Shown: piece after piece, positions 36,069 through 48,405 of the stretch
Layout: each line of letters starts with the position of its first letter
Position numbering within the stretch: position 1 is the stretch's first letter
NCBI RefSeq assembly: GCF_030936135.1
Contig: NC_082617.1
Coordinates: 926,001 to 990,000, forward strand
DNA length: 64,000 nucleotides
DNA from: Gavia stellata
Lineage: Eukaryota > Chordata > Aves > Gaviiformes > Gaviidae
Direction: 5' to 3'
Notes under the pieces: model-generated
What the model saw: only the letters and a program-made list of their open reading frames with translations
The model's database searches: none
What the model was told of the DNA's origin: nothing
Made by a program: the position numbers and the translations under genes

Positions 36069-38426
36069 GAGCTGGGGGGGTGAAGGGAAGCTCCGGATGA
36101 GTTGTGCCACGAGCAGTGCCGGGCTCAGCGGGGAAGGGTTGAGCATGGCAGGTGCCATGGGTGCGGGCAGGCTCTGCCTGTCGTAACGATGTTCCCGTTC
36201 TGCGTTGCTTCATTTCTACAAAGGCACTGAGCGGCTCTCAAACCACAATGGCTTTTCCATCTCTGCTGAAGATGAACGGCTCCCATGTGGTACTGGTCAG
36301 ACTGGGAAGGAAACAGGCTTTTTTGTCCTATTGACTAAACAAAGAAACCCAAAAGACATCGCCTCAGCCCCCAAGGTTTTGTTTAGCCCAAAATGAAAAT
36401 ATTTTGTATTGAGTTTGGTTCAGGCTTTTTAAACACATTTTCCTTTTCCTTCTGGGCCAGCTAAAATAGAAAAGCCATTTCTAAGTAGCACACAGAGAAA
36501 TGGCCCCGTCCTGGTACTCCTGGCATGAGCTCTGCCATGCAGAAAGCATCCATTTCTTTGGGATGCTTCCAAAATCTTCATTAGATCTTAAAGTCTTCCA
36601 AAACCTCCATTAGTCCTCAGGCTGAAACACTTTGCAGGGGGGACCTGGTCCCACAGGGATCAGACATCCCTCTGTGCCGGGCCGGGAGCCGCGCCGGGGT
36701 CTGGGTTCAGTGTCCCATCCTCCGCGAGGGCTGTGCCTCAGCCAGCTTGGAGAGAGCTCAGCTGGATGGGCCAGGAAGGTAATAACCAAATAACCTAATG
36801 ATTTCATCATTAAATATTTAATGTTGATGGTTTCGGAAGAGAATAATTTGGTCTTGTGAGAGACATCCCGGTGCTGATGCTCCTGCTCAGATGCAAACGC
36901 CTCCTTACCGGTGGCCACATGGCTGGGCAGGGTCGACGGCTGCTGCTCTGTGCCGGGCTGCCGGGCTTGTCCAGCGGCGACGGATGAGCCCAGGACCCTG
37001 GTAGCATCCTTGGCATCCCTGCGGCCAGGGCGGCTGGAGAGATTCGGCTGATCCTGGTGGGGTTCTTGGTGGGGTCTGCAGGGGCACCTTCATCCCTGCA
37101 GCTTTCTGTGCTCTGCACCACCCGGGACACCTGGACATGTCAGCTCTCATTTTGCTTCTCTGTCCGAAATCCTAAGGGGGTTTTTCCAGCCCAGTCATTT
37201 TTCACATTTTCCTCTGATGAGTAGGCTGTTGCACCACTGCCAACTCCCAGAAAGTCATAAATCTCCCTGGCTCTCCTAAAATCATGAAATTAGGGAGGAA
37301 AAAGAAAAAAAAACCAAAAACAGCTTTTCTAAACAATACTTTTAGGAAAGGGTGTTTATTCCTCTCCAGGGTCCTCAGCCTTCATCACTCCCATCACTCA
37401 GCTTTCCCCTGCAACGCCCGCCTTTAGTGGGAGCCCGGTCTTACGAAACCAAAGAAGATGTGAAAACCTAAATATTGCAAAACTTTATTTGGTTCAGAAG
37501 AAAGGCAAAGCCGTTGGGGCCGTTAGGGCTGCGAGGTTGGGAGCAGCTCACCCGACAGAATCCGACACTGACAGAAACGCTCCAGTTGCTTCGTGTCCCA
37601 CGGTACGGCTGTGCCGGCGGGGTCTGCAGGGTGGGGGTACAGCTCCCACCGCGGCTGCACCGTGTCCTGGGGAGAGTGGGAGCTCAAAGCCCACACTCCC
37701 GTGCTGCCCCAGGGCCGTCTCTGCTCCCTGTGGCTTTTCCAGGGATTTCCACCATTTTCCTGGGGCTGTGAGCTGCTTTTCCTCCTCCTGCCTCCCAGTG
37801 GGATCAGTGGCTCTTCCCGCTCGCAGGGTGTTTGCGGGGCAGACTCGGGATGTGGGTCTGCAGGATAGGATCTGTTCTCCCAGGTCCCCTGCCCAGGTCT
37901 CCAACCCCCCAGACCTCTCCTGACCCCCACAAACCGGGCTGGCACCCGGCTCCCGCTGCTGCAACTGCAGGGGCCGTGTTGGCTGGAGGCACCCACATGA
38001 ATGGTGATGCCTGCGGGGCCAGGGTAGCTTTTGCCATCCCTCCAGCTGCCAGCCCAGCTGCAGGGCCGGGAAGCGGCTTTCCCTGTCCCTGCTGTGTGCC
38101 GATGTCAGGCTGTGAGAGCCACCCCGGCCCAGGCACGCGCGTGGCACTGCAGAGCACCGCTGAGGCTCGAGAGCTGCTGGGATGCTCCAGCTCAGCCCAT
38201 GAGCGTGCTAACGAACACCCCCAAATGACAGGTGGACGGGGGGCTGCCAGCGGGACAGACACCGGCACAGACACCACTGTGCCAGCGTTCATGGCACCGC
38301 TCTGGGCGGATGCTCAGGGATTCAGGCACCGCTGGAGGAACCCCCTGCCAGGGTGCACCCACGGGCTCAGCAGCACGCCTGCGGGTGTATACGCTCACAC
38401 TGTGCCGGGCTGTTCTGGGGCCATGC

Positions 38427-38553
38427 ACACCGTGACCGTGCTCACGCCCTGTCCATGGTCGCACTGTGTCCATGCTCACACCGTGTCCGTGCTCACACCA
38501 TGGCCATGCTCACACTGTGCCTGTGCTCACACCGTGACCATGCTCATATCATG
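38427..38553 (+). repeat. Degenerate 21-bp tandem repeat
   Basis: About six diverged copies of a roughly 21-bp unit of the type CACACCGTGTCCGTGCTCA, with interchange of CCATGG/CCGTG. The unit differs from that of the 43.1-kb array. It is a simple minisatellite in intergenic DNA. Confidence 0.85.
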
Positions 38554-40400
38554 CCGAACTGTGCTCCTGTCCCCCCACACCAAGCCCCCCCGCTTTCCTC
38601 ACTTGGTTCCTGGCTCCCCAGCAAGGCAAAGAGGAAGGAGCCCCTCCATGGGCAACAAACTCTGCCAGGGCTCGACACCCTCCACTCCAGCCCACCCGCA
38701 CACCTCACATCCACCCTGTCCACGTGTGACAGCACCCCAGTCGCGTGAGCATTGTCCGTGCTGCAGGGTGAACTCCCACCACGAGGCCGGTGGAGGCACC
38801 TCGTCCTGCAGGAGCCTGGGAAAAACAGGCTGGGTATAAAATTAGCCAGAGCTTTTATTGCTGGGATTTTATTTTTAAATGCAATGGAAAATACATCGTT
38901 GGAGAGAAAATCCAAGAGGTCTGGGCCAGCCTGTGGGATAACAGTGTACCTCTGTCCCATGGTGAATGTCCTGCTCGCCCCTGGGTGGGATACAGGGTGG
39001 GAGCTGGCTGCGGGGTGCAGTCAGTGCGGCAGCAAGGACCACGAGGGGCTGATCCTGCCCCCAGGACGCGCACAGGGCAGTGCGTGAGGAGCGGCGGGGG
39101 CACGAGGGGCAGCAGGGATGGATGAGCCCTGCCTGCAGGCATCATGTGGCCAGAGGGTCCCTGAGAAAATCTGGTGGGAAGGGGCCTTCCTATCTGAGCA
39201 GGGTGGAACCCTCCGGCCAGAGAAGACACAACTGGGGTTCTGGAAACTCAGGACTGTCCTGGAGAGGCCGGAGAGGGACAGAGCCACCAGCTCTTCCAGC
39301 ACATGAATGAGGTGAAGGAGGTGGGAGCCAGATTCAACCCAATCTCAAGTAGGCAGTTTTCTGTGCTGGGGTGGCAGGAGCTCCTTGTTGAGGGATGGTG
39401 CTGATGCTGGAGGTTTGCCTGCACCCAAAGGGAGGTTTTTTGGCAAGTCCAAAGAGGAGGGATCTACTGAAGGGTGTAAATACAGAGAAATCAGGAAATC
39501 ACATCTGGCTCAGGAAATCCCCTGAGCTGAAAATAGCTGGAGACTGGGAGAGGGCTCAAGGGAAGTAGCACATGTGCTTGCTGTCATCTTACTCATCCAT
39601 GGACACCGCTGGGTGGCAGGAGGGGACGGTGGGGACATCACAGCTGTGTTACTGCCACCTGCTCCCAGGCTTATTTGCTCAGAGAGGTGTGTGGTGGCGA
39701 TGAATGCAGCTGGCACAGGCTCTAGCTGGACCCTGAAATTGTTATTTTTTTTTAAACCAGTGAAACTTGTACCTGTGATGATCGCACTTGAAAGCTTAAA
39801 CCCACTGCCAAGGGCCCAAGCATGTGCCTGGTTCCCCGGTGAGCTCCTCACCACGAGCTGCCCGGTGACTCCCAGGGGACCCAGTTATTCTAGACATGGG
39901 AAATGTGGCTCCTCGCACAGACACCAGCTGCCGAAGCCACGGGACCCGGCATCCATCCCCTCCCCTCCGAGCCACCCTCCTGCCCCACAAGCGCGACAGT
40001 CCTGGCAGTGACGAGAGAAGCCTGAGCTGCATCCACAGCCTGGGACAGGGCTCAGGGTCGCTGTCTTGGACCCACACGCCTTTGGCTGGCACCGGCCGGG
40101 ACGCAGCAGCCACTTGGCAGCTGTGCTTGGCCCCAGTTTGTGGAAGTCCTGCTGTGGTTGGGCACCCTTGTAACCGCAGGAGAACTGAAAGTGCTGATCC
40201 TGGGGCTCGATTACAAAGAGAGGCACGTGTGGGATGCTGGAAAGAGAAGCTGAATCATTTAGTAAGGCACATACAAGCCTTCCTATACGACGAGGTGGGG
40301 GTAGGACACAGCGGAAGCCAGGCCGGCTCCTGGCAGCGGTTTGGCTCTCAAACCAGCCTTCGGAGGCTGAGCAGGGTCCTGCCACGGGAAGGCAGAGAGG

Positions 40401-40813
40401 TGGGATCCTCCATGGGCTGCAGGTGGGTATCTGCTCCACCGTGGACCTCCATGGGCTGCAGGGGCACAGCCTGCCTCACTGTGGTCTTCACCACGGGCTG
40501 CAGGGGAATCTCTGCTCCGGCGCCTGGAGCACCTCCTCCCCCTCCTTCTTCACTGACCTTGGTGTCTGCAGGGCTGTTTCTCTTGCATCTTCTCACTCCT
40601 CTCTCCCAGCTGCTGCACAGTGTCTTTCACCCTTTCTTAAATACATTATCACAGCGGAACCACCGCCTTTGCTGATGGGCTCAGCTTTGGGCAGTGGTGG
40701 GTCCATCTTGGAGCTGGCTGGGTCCAACATGGGGGCAGCTCCTGGCGTCTTCTCACAGAAGCCACCCCTGTAGCCCCCCGCTACCAAAACCTTGCCATGT
40801 AAACCCAATGCAG
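40401..40813. repeat. Probable dispersed avian repeat, family not assigned
   Basis: This block contains three copies of a GGGCTGCAGG-type motif (40432-40442, 40455-40464, 40495-40504). After these come a compact sequence with TTCTTCACTGACCTTGGTGT and a 3' part with CTTCTCACAGAAGCCACCCC and GCTACCAAAACCTTGCCATG. I recall this wording as a multicopy interspersed element in bird genomes, possibly LTR-like or a short non-autonomous element. Orientation, family and exact ends are uncertain. No coding sequence is evident in it. Confidence 0.5.
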
Positions 40814-43133
40814 TCCCAAGGACACGACATCCCCCCCGGCAGAAGGGGGACCAGGCTGGAGCAGAGGCGGGGGACACACTGGGAGCTGAATGCGGTCGCT
40901 CAGCCACACCAGCCTCTGCCCAGCTCCTGTCTGGTTTACGCACACCGGGCAGGATCATTTCTGCCCTGACAGCAGCTTCCCACACACCTGGGCTGGTTTC
41001 GGCTCTCCTGAGGACTCATCAGCCGGGGCAGCTCCTCCGACACCCGGCACAGGGTGTGTTTCAGGAGCTGGACCTCGACGGCCGCTCCTTGGAAAGATGA
41101 GTGGCTGCTGGCTGCCAAGCGCGCCTCTGGCAAGCCGTCTGCACCCCCAGTCTCTGCCAAATTTCACACTCATACAAAAAGCTATTTTTCTGCACTGAGG
41201 GTTTAACTTCAGTCCTGCTCGGGGACTTTGGGCTGAAAAAATCATTCCAGCAAAGAAAGATTTTCCCCGCGGCAGGGCAGTGTCTCCCTGTGGCTCCCAT
41301 CAGCAGCACGTGAAGCGATGAATGCTCTTCCACCCCACAAAAAAGCAAAATCCAGCTGAAGCTGGAAAAATTGCACTCAGTAGTTTCATCCAAGTCGCCT
41401 GCTGAAACCTGAAAGCAGGAATGAACCTGAAGGTGGGACGAGCACCCTTCCCATGTCCTTCCCGGGCACGGCCCCATCCCCGCGGGCACAGGGGAGCTGG
41501 CACTGCCAGCTTCCCACAGATGATCCTGGGTGGGTTTTTCTTTTCCTTTTGTCCCAGTTACAAAGCAAACGTATCTTAAAAAACTGGCTTTGAGTGAAGC
41601 GTTAGCAGCCCTGAAGGCCTCAGAGATCACCCCAGGACACAACTATTCTTCATCTCCTTTCCCCTCCCTGTGACTCCATCACCTCTGCAACCCGCTTCAG
41701 CCTCAGGGATGTATGTTTAACTCGTGCCACCCCAGGCGTGGGTCCTGCTTGTTCTTCTGTCCTGCTGCACGTAACAGCCATCGTGGGACCATGTTTCTTC
41801 GAAATATTTTGCACACGTCAGTGGGAAGGGTGGCTGAACCCTGTGCTGAGGCTGAGACCCTGCCCGTCTCCTGGGATGCTCCCAGCGCCGAACGAGATGC
41901 TGCGCCGTGGAGGCTGAGCAGGGGCCATGGAGCAGTCCCTGACCTGCTTCGTGCTGACGCAACGCTTTTAATTTTTCAGAGGTTTGCCCTAAGCCAGCTG
42001 ACCTTCCTGAAGTGGCTTGGAGAAGACCCACAGAGATGTCTCTGTTTCGGGGCAGGAACAGGTAACCTGCAGCACTGGGGAGCGTTTTGAGGGTGGCCAT
42101 CTGCAGCTGAAGAGATCCCTGTGCATCCTCAGGAGCATCCAGCTGCTCATAAATCATACTGTTTTGTAACGTATGGAGGAAGAGGAAATTAATGAGGCTC
42201 TCAAGGGCTTTTTGAGAGCTTCACAGCACATGATCTTCTCAAATTGCAGCTGGTGGCATCCCACTATGAGCTCAGAAGCTCCAGTTGTCCCTGAAAGATA
42301 AAAAAAAGTCCAGTTTTGCAGTTATGGTCAAAAACTGAAAGGTATAACCATGAAAATCTCTGCAGCTCAGAAACTTTCTTTTTCTAAATTTCAGGATTTT
42401 GGGTTGTCCGACTCCCATTTTTGAGTTTTGAGTCATTTGAGAAAAAAAACTAAAGAGAGGTGGGGGAGCTGGGGGTGCACCTGGAATTCAGCGGGAGGGT
42501 TCATACAAAAGGCCCCAGGGAGGGCAACGGTGGTGAAGCAGGAGGGTTCATATGGAAAAAAGTGGATTTAATAAATCAATTAAAGCTGATTAACTACAGT
42601 TCAACAGCCTGGTCTCAGTAATGGGTGATTTCACCATGGCTCTACAAAGCTCGTCCCTGCTCCCTGGGCAGCCCTGGGGAGAACTGGGTTTGCTGGAAGG
42701 ACACAAGCCCGGATGCTGGAGAGCTGCCGGGAGGTGGATGCTGAGAGAGTGTCTCCAGGAAAGCAAACTCCCAGCAGCGTTTGCCCAAAGTGGGTGCCGT
42801 CAGCAGCTGGGAGGGGTCTTCTACCTGGTGCCCAGATGTCAGTGGGTCTGGATTGGGATCCTGCAGGGCGTGGGCAGCACGGGCAGGCAGAGCTGCTTCT
42901 GGAGGCAGCCCAGGGCGGCCACCAAGGGCTGGGAAGTGATACAGGAGAGGAAGGGCTCACTTGGCTGACCCTTGGCCAAAATGTCGCAGCACGCGCTCTC
43001 CTGCCCTTGTGCTGCAGTGGGTCCCTTTGCTGCCATCCCTGCAAACAGGTCCTTGCAGCCAGCCAGGCACATCCCAAGCTGCTCCGGGTGCCTTGCGCTG
43101 CCCTCCCTGCCATGGGGGTGGGAAATGAAGTCT

Positions 43134-43236
43134 GTCCTGTGTGTGCCATCATTTGTCCTGCAAGTGTCATCATCTGTCCTGCCTGTGCCATCATCTGTTC
43201 TCTGTGTGTCATCATCTGTCCTGCCTGTGCCATCAC
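43134..43236 (+). repeat. 21-bp tandem repeat
   Basis: Five copies of a unit close to CATCATCTGTCCTGCCTGTGC, with small changes. The 21-bp length keeps frames open on both strands, creating peptide-like repeats that I consider artefacts. Intergenic. Confidence 0.93.
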
Positions 43237-46200
43237 TCTGGCATTGCTCTGCTGGACACAGGCAGTCCCGCTGCAGGAGCAGTGACAGCTTTAGGCAAGA
43301 TAACGACAGCCCGTGACCTCTCCCAGTCCCCCCCTTCAGAGGGGGTCCATGCTCCTCCCTTCCCCACCGAGGACTCAGAGCCCTGGGAGCACGTGAGAAA
43401 TGACTTGCTGAGGTCAGCTGGAGCTGAGCCCCAGTGCTGCTGGGCAGTGCAGCGGGTTTTCGGCTAAAAGTCAGCAGTGTGACAGTGGGAAGTCCTTGTC
43501 CTGGAACAAAGGATGCTCTCCTAGTCTTGGGACCAGCACGTGTGGCTTCGAGTCACCTTCTGCCCTCTAGCCGTCAGCTGGCTGGGGCTGCATGCTGGAA
43601 GCCCACCAGGCAGGGAAGGATCTGGCTGCCTACACACCAGTTTGGTGGGGAGAGGATGGGAAAATGCTACTTGGACTAAGGCTGGGAAGAGAAAGCGTGT
43701 CACACTCAGCTGGGACTGGAGCAAGCCCTGGTGCTCTGGCAGAGGAAACGGCTCTCTGGAGATTTCTTGTTGCCTTTTGGGATGCAGAAAGGACTGGAAA
43801 CATGCCCACTGGCTGGACTGTGATCCTCAGGGCTCTGTGCCTTTACACAGAGAGAGTAACTATCTATGAAAAGGAAAATCTGTTGTTAGGGTGAGAAAAA
43901 ACACTACTAATACACTTAAATTTAGAGATTGCTAAGCTGGGTGGCCGGGCTGACAAAAGACTGCCCCAGGCTGGGGGCACCCCCAGGTGCAGGGCTCTGA
44001 GCCACTGTGCTGGGGCTGCTCTCATGGCTCCTGTTGGAAAACCGTGGGAAAAGGGACTGGCAGAGCCGGGAGTCTGGATGAGATGCCTCCTTGGTGCGGA
44101 GCTTTCCCCAGAAGGATCGTGGCACAGGGAGGGGATGGGATGCTGCGGGACAGCTCTGCTAGCCATCCCCAACCTCGTGGGGAGGTCACCAGGGAGCCCC
44201 AGCCTGCATTGGGAATCTATTTTTTATTAAAGTCCTGAAACAGAAGAGAAGAGACCCCTCCTTTCCCTCGGGTTGAGTTCCCAGTGCGAGGTCTTGGATC
44301 AAGCAAGTGTCGTTTGATGCCAAAGATTTGAAGGAGCAGTCACCCTGGGACAGGACAGCTTCTCCAGCCGCAGCAGTGCGCAACAGCGTCGAGGGACGTG
44401 ATTATGCCTCTGGCAAGTGGGAACTCTCCACAGGATGCTGGTCCTCAAAACCAACTGCAAGCATCAGAGGGAAGCAAAATGAGCTTGCTTGGTGTAAAAT
44501 GGGATTGGGCTGAGTTGACACTTTCCCCCATCCCTTCCCAGAGCTCAGGAAAGGGGTGCTGGAGCAGCGTCACCTCACTGGGCTGGGGCACGCTGCAGAA
44601 TAGCTGCAGGATGGTGATGGGAAGGTGACTTGTGCCTGGACACAGATGCTCCTACCTCCTGAGCTGGCTGCTGTGGCACAGTGGGAGGGCGGTGGATGCA
44701 CAGAGCCCTCGTGGTGCTAAAGTCCTCCTAAAATGTTAGTTTTGTCCCTAACACGTCTAGGGACTTGAAGGAACATCAGAGCAGAGAGTTTCTCTAATGG
44801 AGAGATGCTAAAACGAACCACGTCCCTCCATGTTACTTGAATTCTCCTTGCAGATCAATGCAATAGCCGAGAATGGAGAAACAGGTCCAGTTTGGACCTT
44901 CAAGGGGCAAAACCCCTCATGCAACTGGGTTAAATGTAGATAATTGAGGAATAAGAGACTGCTTCAGGTCAGAAAGTGGTGGGAGTTTTGGGGGAAAAGT
45001 GGATTGCAGTTCTTGCACCCACCCCAGGTGGAGGAGGCAAGGCCACGGGCACCCCCATGCTCCCCCCCTGCAAGCCCTGCTGCCTGTCCTGCTGCCTGTT
45101 GCTGCTCACGGGGGGATGTCTGCAGTACCCCCGTGGTCCTGCTCACCTCCAGACCGCGGGAAGCTGAGCAGCAGCCCTGGCAGGCAGTCCCTCACAGCTG
45201 CCCCAAACAGCCCCCTGCTTGTTCAGAGCCCCTCTGATGCTCTGGCAGGGGCTCAGCGGGGACAGCCTGGGTGTTTTGGCATCCCGCAGGGGAGCCCGTC
45301 CTTGCTGCAGCTCTGTGTGAGGCCGCGGTGGTGGCTGTGGGCCACCTGGAGCACAGGGCTGCTGCAGTGAGCCTCCTGCCCCGAGAGCAGGGGCAAGGGC
45401 TCAGCATCCGCATCACCCGGCTGCTCGCCGGTGCTGGCCGTGGGGCTGGTGCTCGTGGTGGTGAGCCAAGGTCGTTCAAAACGTAGTTGCTCGCTTGTGA
45501 CTGGAGGCCCTGGGTAGTATTGGCCAGTTTTAAGACAAGTGACGAACAGTTGCCTGTTTTATTCCAAGCAGAACATAATTTCCCCCTCCATCCAGCCAGC
45601 TCTGTCCCCACCCTGCCACTGTCCCCTCCCTCACACTGAGGATGGGGATCAGCCCCATGGGCAGGGCTGCCCATGTGGGTCTGTGCATGGTGCTCCCTTC
45701 CTTCATGTCGTGTGCTTCCCGCCTGCCCACACACCCCGTCCACAGCTTTAGGGAAAAGTCAGCCCGTGGCACTACATGGAGCCAGCGGGATGCAACCACG
45801 GTCCCAGGGCTCTGCATGTCAGCACACCTCTGCCCTGGGGCCATGGCACAGGGGAAGGATGCTCTGCCAGCAAGTCCTGTGTCCCACGCCGGGATCCGCA
45901 GCCTCATACCACAAGCTTGGGGAAACAGCTCACCAGGCGCCGTGCCACAGCCACGGAGCTGACAGCATGGGATGCCGGCCAGCCCATGGCGGCTCCTCGC
46001 TGCAACACCTGCGCTGCGGTGCACGAGCACCCTGTGGCCGTACGCCTCCCTGCCCTCTGTCCCATCACGAGAGGGCTCCTGGAGAGGCAGCCAGGAGAAA
46101 CTGGTGGGGCTTTTCTGGAGAAGCCACCTATTTCCTGGCTGCTTCGGTGCCCGGGCAACAGGCAGCAGATCCCTGCCCATGGGAGCCCTCACTGCGCTGG

Positions 46201-48061
46201 AGTTGCAGAGACGCTGCCCTGGGAAACGGGAGAGAGAAAAGGTTTTAGGAAGTAAGGCAAGAATGGAGACTTGTGCTTGGGTTTGATCTTCCTTCCAGGC
46301 AAGCGTCCTTGCCAGGAGGGGGATTATAGCCTTGGATACACTGGGGTCCTTCCAGTTCTTCAGTGCCTGTAAGTAGAAAAGCTCTGGGCTCAAAGCCGAG
46401 GCTCGAGTGCATCAGGGGAGCTTGTACCCACAGGGTGTAGATGCAAAGCCACTGGCTCCGTGGGAGCGGCCCTCAGTCACACCTCAGTTTGCTGCACCCC
46501 TTTCTTTTTTTCCTCTACCAATGGAAACACTGGGTGGATTTGCAGCCTCGTTGCCCACAGACTCAAAAAAAACCCCAAAATGCCTTGAGTGCACGTGCTG
46601 TCGGCTTGCTTGATGCTGGGACCAGTGTGAGCACCCCCAGCTATTCCCAACTGGTGCTCGCTCCCTGGCCAGCCCTGGCCTGGCTCTTACCGTATCAGTG
46701 ACACCGTGCACCCGCTGCCCTCCTGTGCTCCCTCGGGAGCAGGTCGGGACTGCCCTGGGGCTCCTATCAGGGCAAAGATCAGTGTTTTGCTGTAGCAGCT
46801 CTTGAGTGCATTGCGCATTGCTCAAGGCTGGCCCATGCTGGTGGCTCATCCTAATCCCAAGATTATTGAATGCTCCTGGATGCACCTCCCCTGCACTTGC
46901 TGTTGGCTGAGGAGCTTGCAGATGGGAGCAGAAAACCCTGTCCCTAATCCCTCCCTTTGGACCTTGGCCCGTTGCAGAGTCTCCAGGCTCATTCCGTTCT
47001 TCCTGTTATTTCCCAACCATATGTGGAGCTGCAATGCCGCCCACCAGTGCTCCCAGATGTGCCGCCCACCCATTGTTCCCAGATGTGCTCGTCCATGTTT
47101 AATGAAGACATTGAGAAGCCTTGAGCCCCACCACGAGCAAACCCCACCATCCCCAGGCGCCACCTCCCAGGGCCAGCCAGCGAGCCCCTTCTCTTGCTCC
47201 AGTTTCTCCACTAACCACTCGTTCAACCCAGGCAGCCCTCGCCCAGGTGGCCCCACGTCAGACACTTTTGTTGGAAGAGGTGGATTAGAAAAACCTCTCT
47301 CCTTTGTCTGGGAAAGCGGCTATCCCGCACTGCTGGGTGAGTAACGCACTCCCCACCTTCTCGTCTTTGTTCCCCACCTGCTACTTTGTCCCCAGTCAAT
47401 ATTTCGCCTGCGAGTCCCCCGGGGTGGGGACAGGCTTTGTTGCCCAGCTGGGACAGGGCTGCCACCAGGACTTGTCTTTCCTGGGGAGCCTGTGCCTGCG
47501 CCTCTCCCTGGAGCGGGGAGAGGAAAGCCCTGTCTCCCCTGTGCCGCTGAGCTGAAGCCAGTGTCCACAGCAGCTGCAGAGGATGTAGAACTACATGTCA
47601 AGAGTCTGCAGATGCCTCAGGCGTGCTGCTGGCACATCCTCTTTCAGCTTTACCTGGGACCAAGCTCTCAGTGCTTACCCAGGTATGGGGTGAGTAAAGG
47701 CACCAGCACAGCTGGGGGTTGGGGTTCCAGATCTGGACCCCCTTTGCCTGTGACATCCACCCACTCCTCCGGGCCCCCTTACCATGCCACATCTCACAGG
47801 TACGCTGGGTCCTTCTCTGCCTTGGCCCCGTAATGGAGGTCACACCCCATACACAGGCTGTAAGCATGCAAAATTGGCATTAAATAATGGGGAACTTACT
47901 GCTGGCTCACAGCAAACCCTGGCCCTGCATGTGATTGATTATATGGTTATTTGAGGTTACCGTAAGTGTCTGGTCGTACTGAGAGTCTCTGTCCCTCCTG
48001 CTATCAAAGCAGGCCCCCTAAAATTTCACCATGTGCCTCTGTCCCTGGGAACACTCAAGGC

Positions 48062-48405
48062 AGGATGAATGGAGAGCAGCCCTGCAGAGAAGGACTTGGG
48101 GGTGCTGGTGGATGAAGAGCTGGACACGAGTCGGCAGTGTGCGCTGGCAGCCCAGAAAGCCAACCGTATCCTGGGCTGCATCCAAAGCAGCGTGGCCAGC
48201 ACTTCGAGGGAGGGGATTCTGCCCCTCTACTCGCTCTGGTGAGACCCCCTGGAGCACTGCGTCCAGCTCTGGAGTCCTCAGCACAGGCAAGAGGTGGACC
48301 TGTTGGAGCGGGTCCAGAGGAGGCCACAAAAATGGTCAGAGGGCTGGAGGACCTCTCCTGTGAGGAAAGGCTGAGAGTTGGGGTTGTTCAGCCTGGAGAA
48401 GAGGT
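48062..48405 (+). mobile_element. CR1 LINE internal fragment
   Basis: A plus-strand piece of CR1 ORF2 C-terminal sequence. It includes AAGGACTTGGGGGTGCTGGT (E-K-D-L-G-V-L-like), the CTACTCGCTCTGGTGAGACC region (Y-S-A-L-V-R-P-like) and GTCCAGAGGAGGCCACAAAA (V-Q-R-R-A-like). Frames are broken (a TGA at 48240-48242 and several indels) and both ends are missing. A third CR1 subfamily or age class in the window. Confidence 0.85.

Noticed and set aside
37832-38839. 335-codon plus-strand open frame
   Set aside because: Half of it is the 21-bp minisatellite and Pro/His-rich sequence; no homology recognised. Kept only as part of the gene-poor interval finding.
44999-45486. Frames with hydrophobic starts and an ALCEAAVVAVGHLEHRAAA segment
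   Set aside because: Could not be tied to any family. Overlapping frames on both strands are open; not enough to call an exon.
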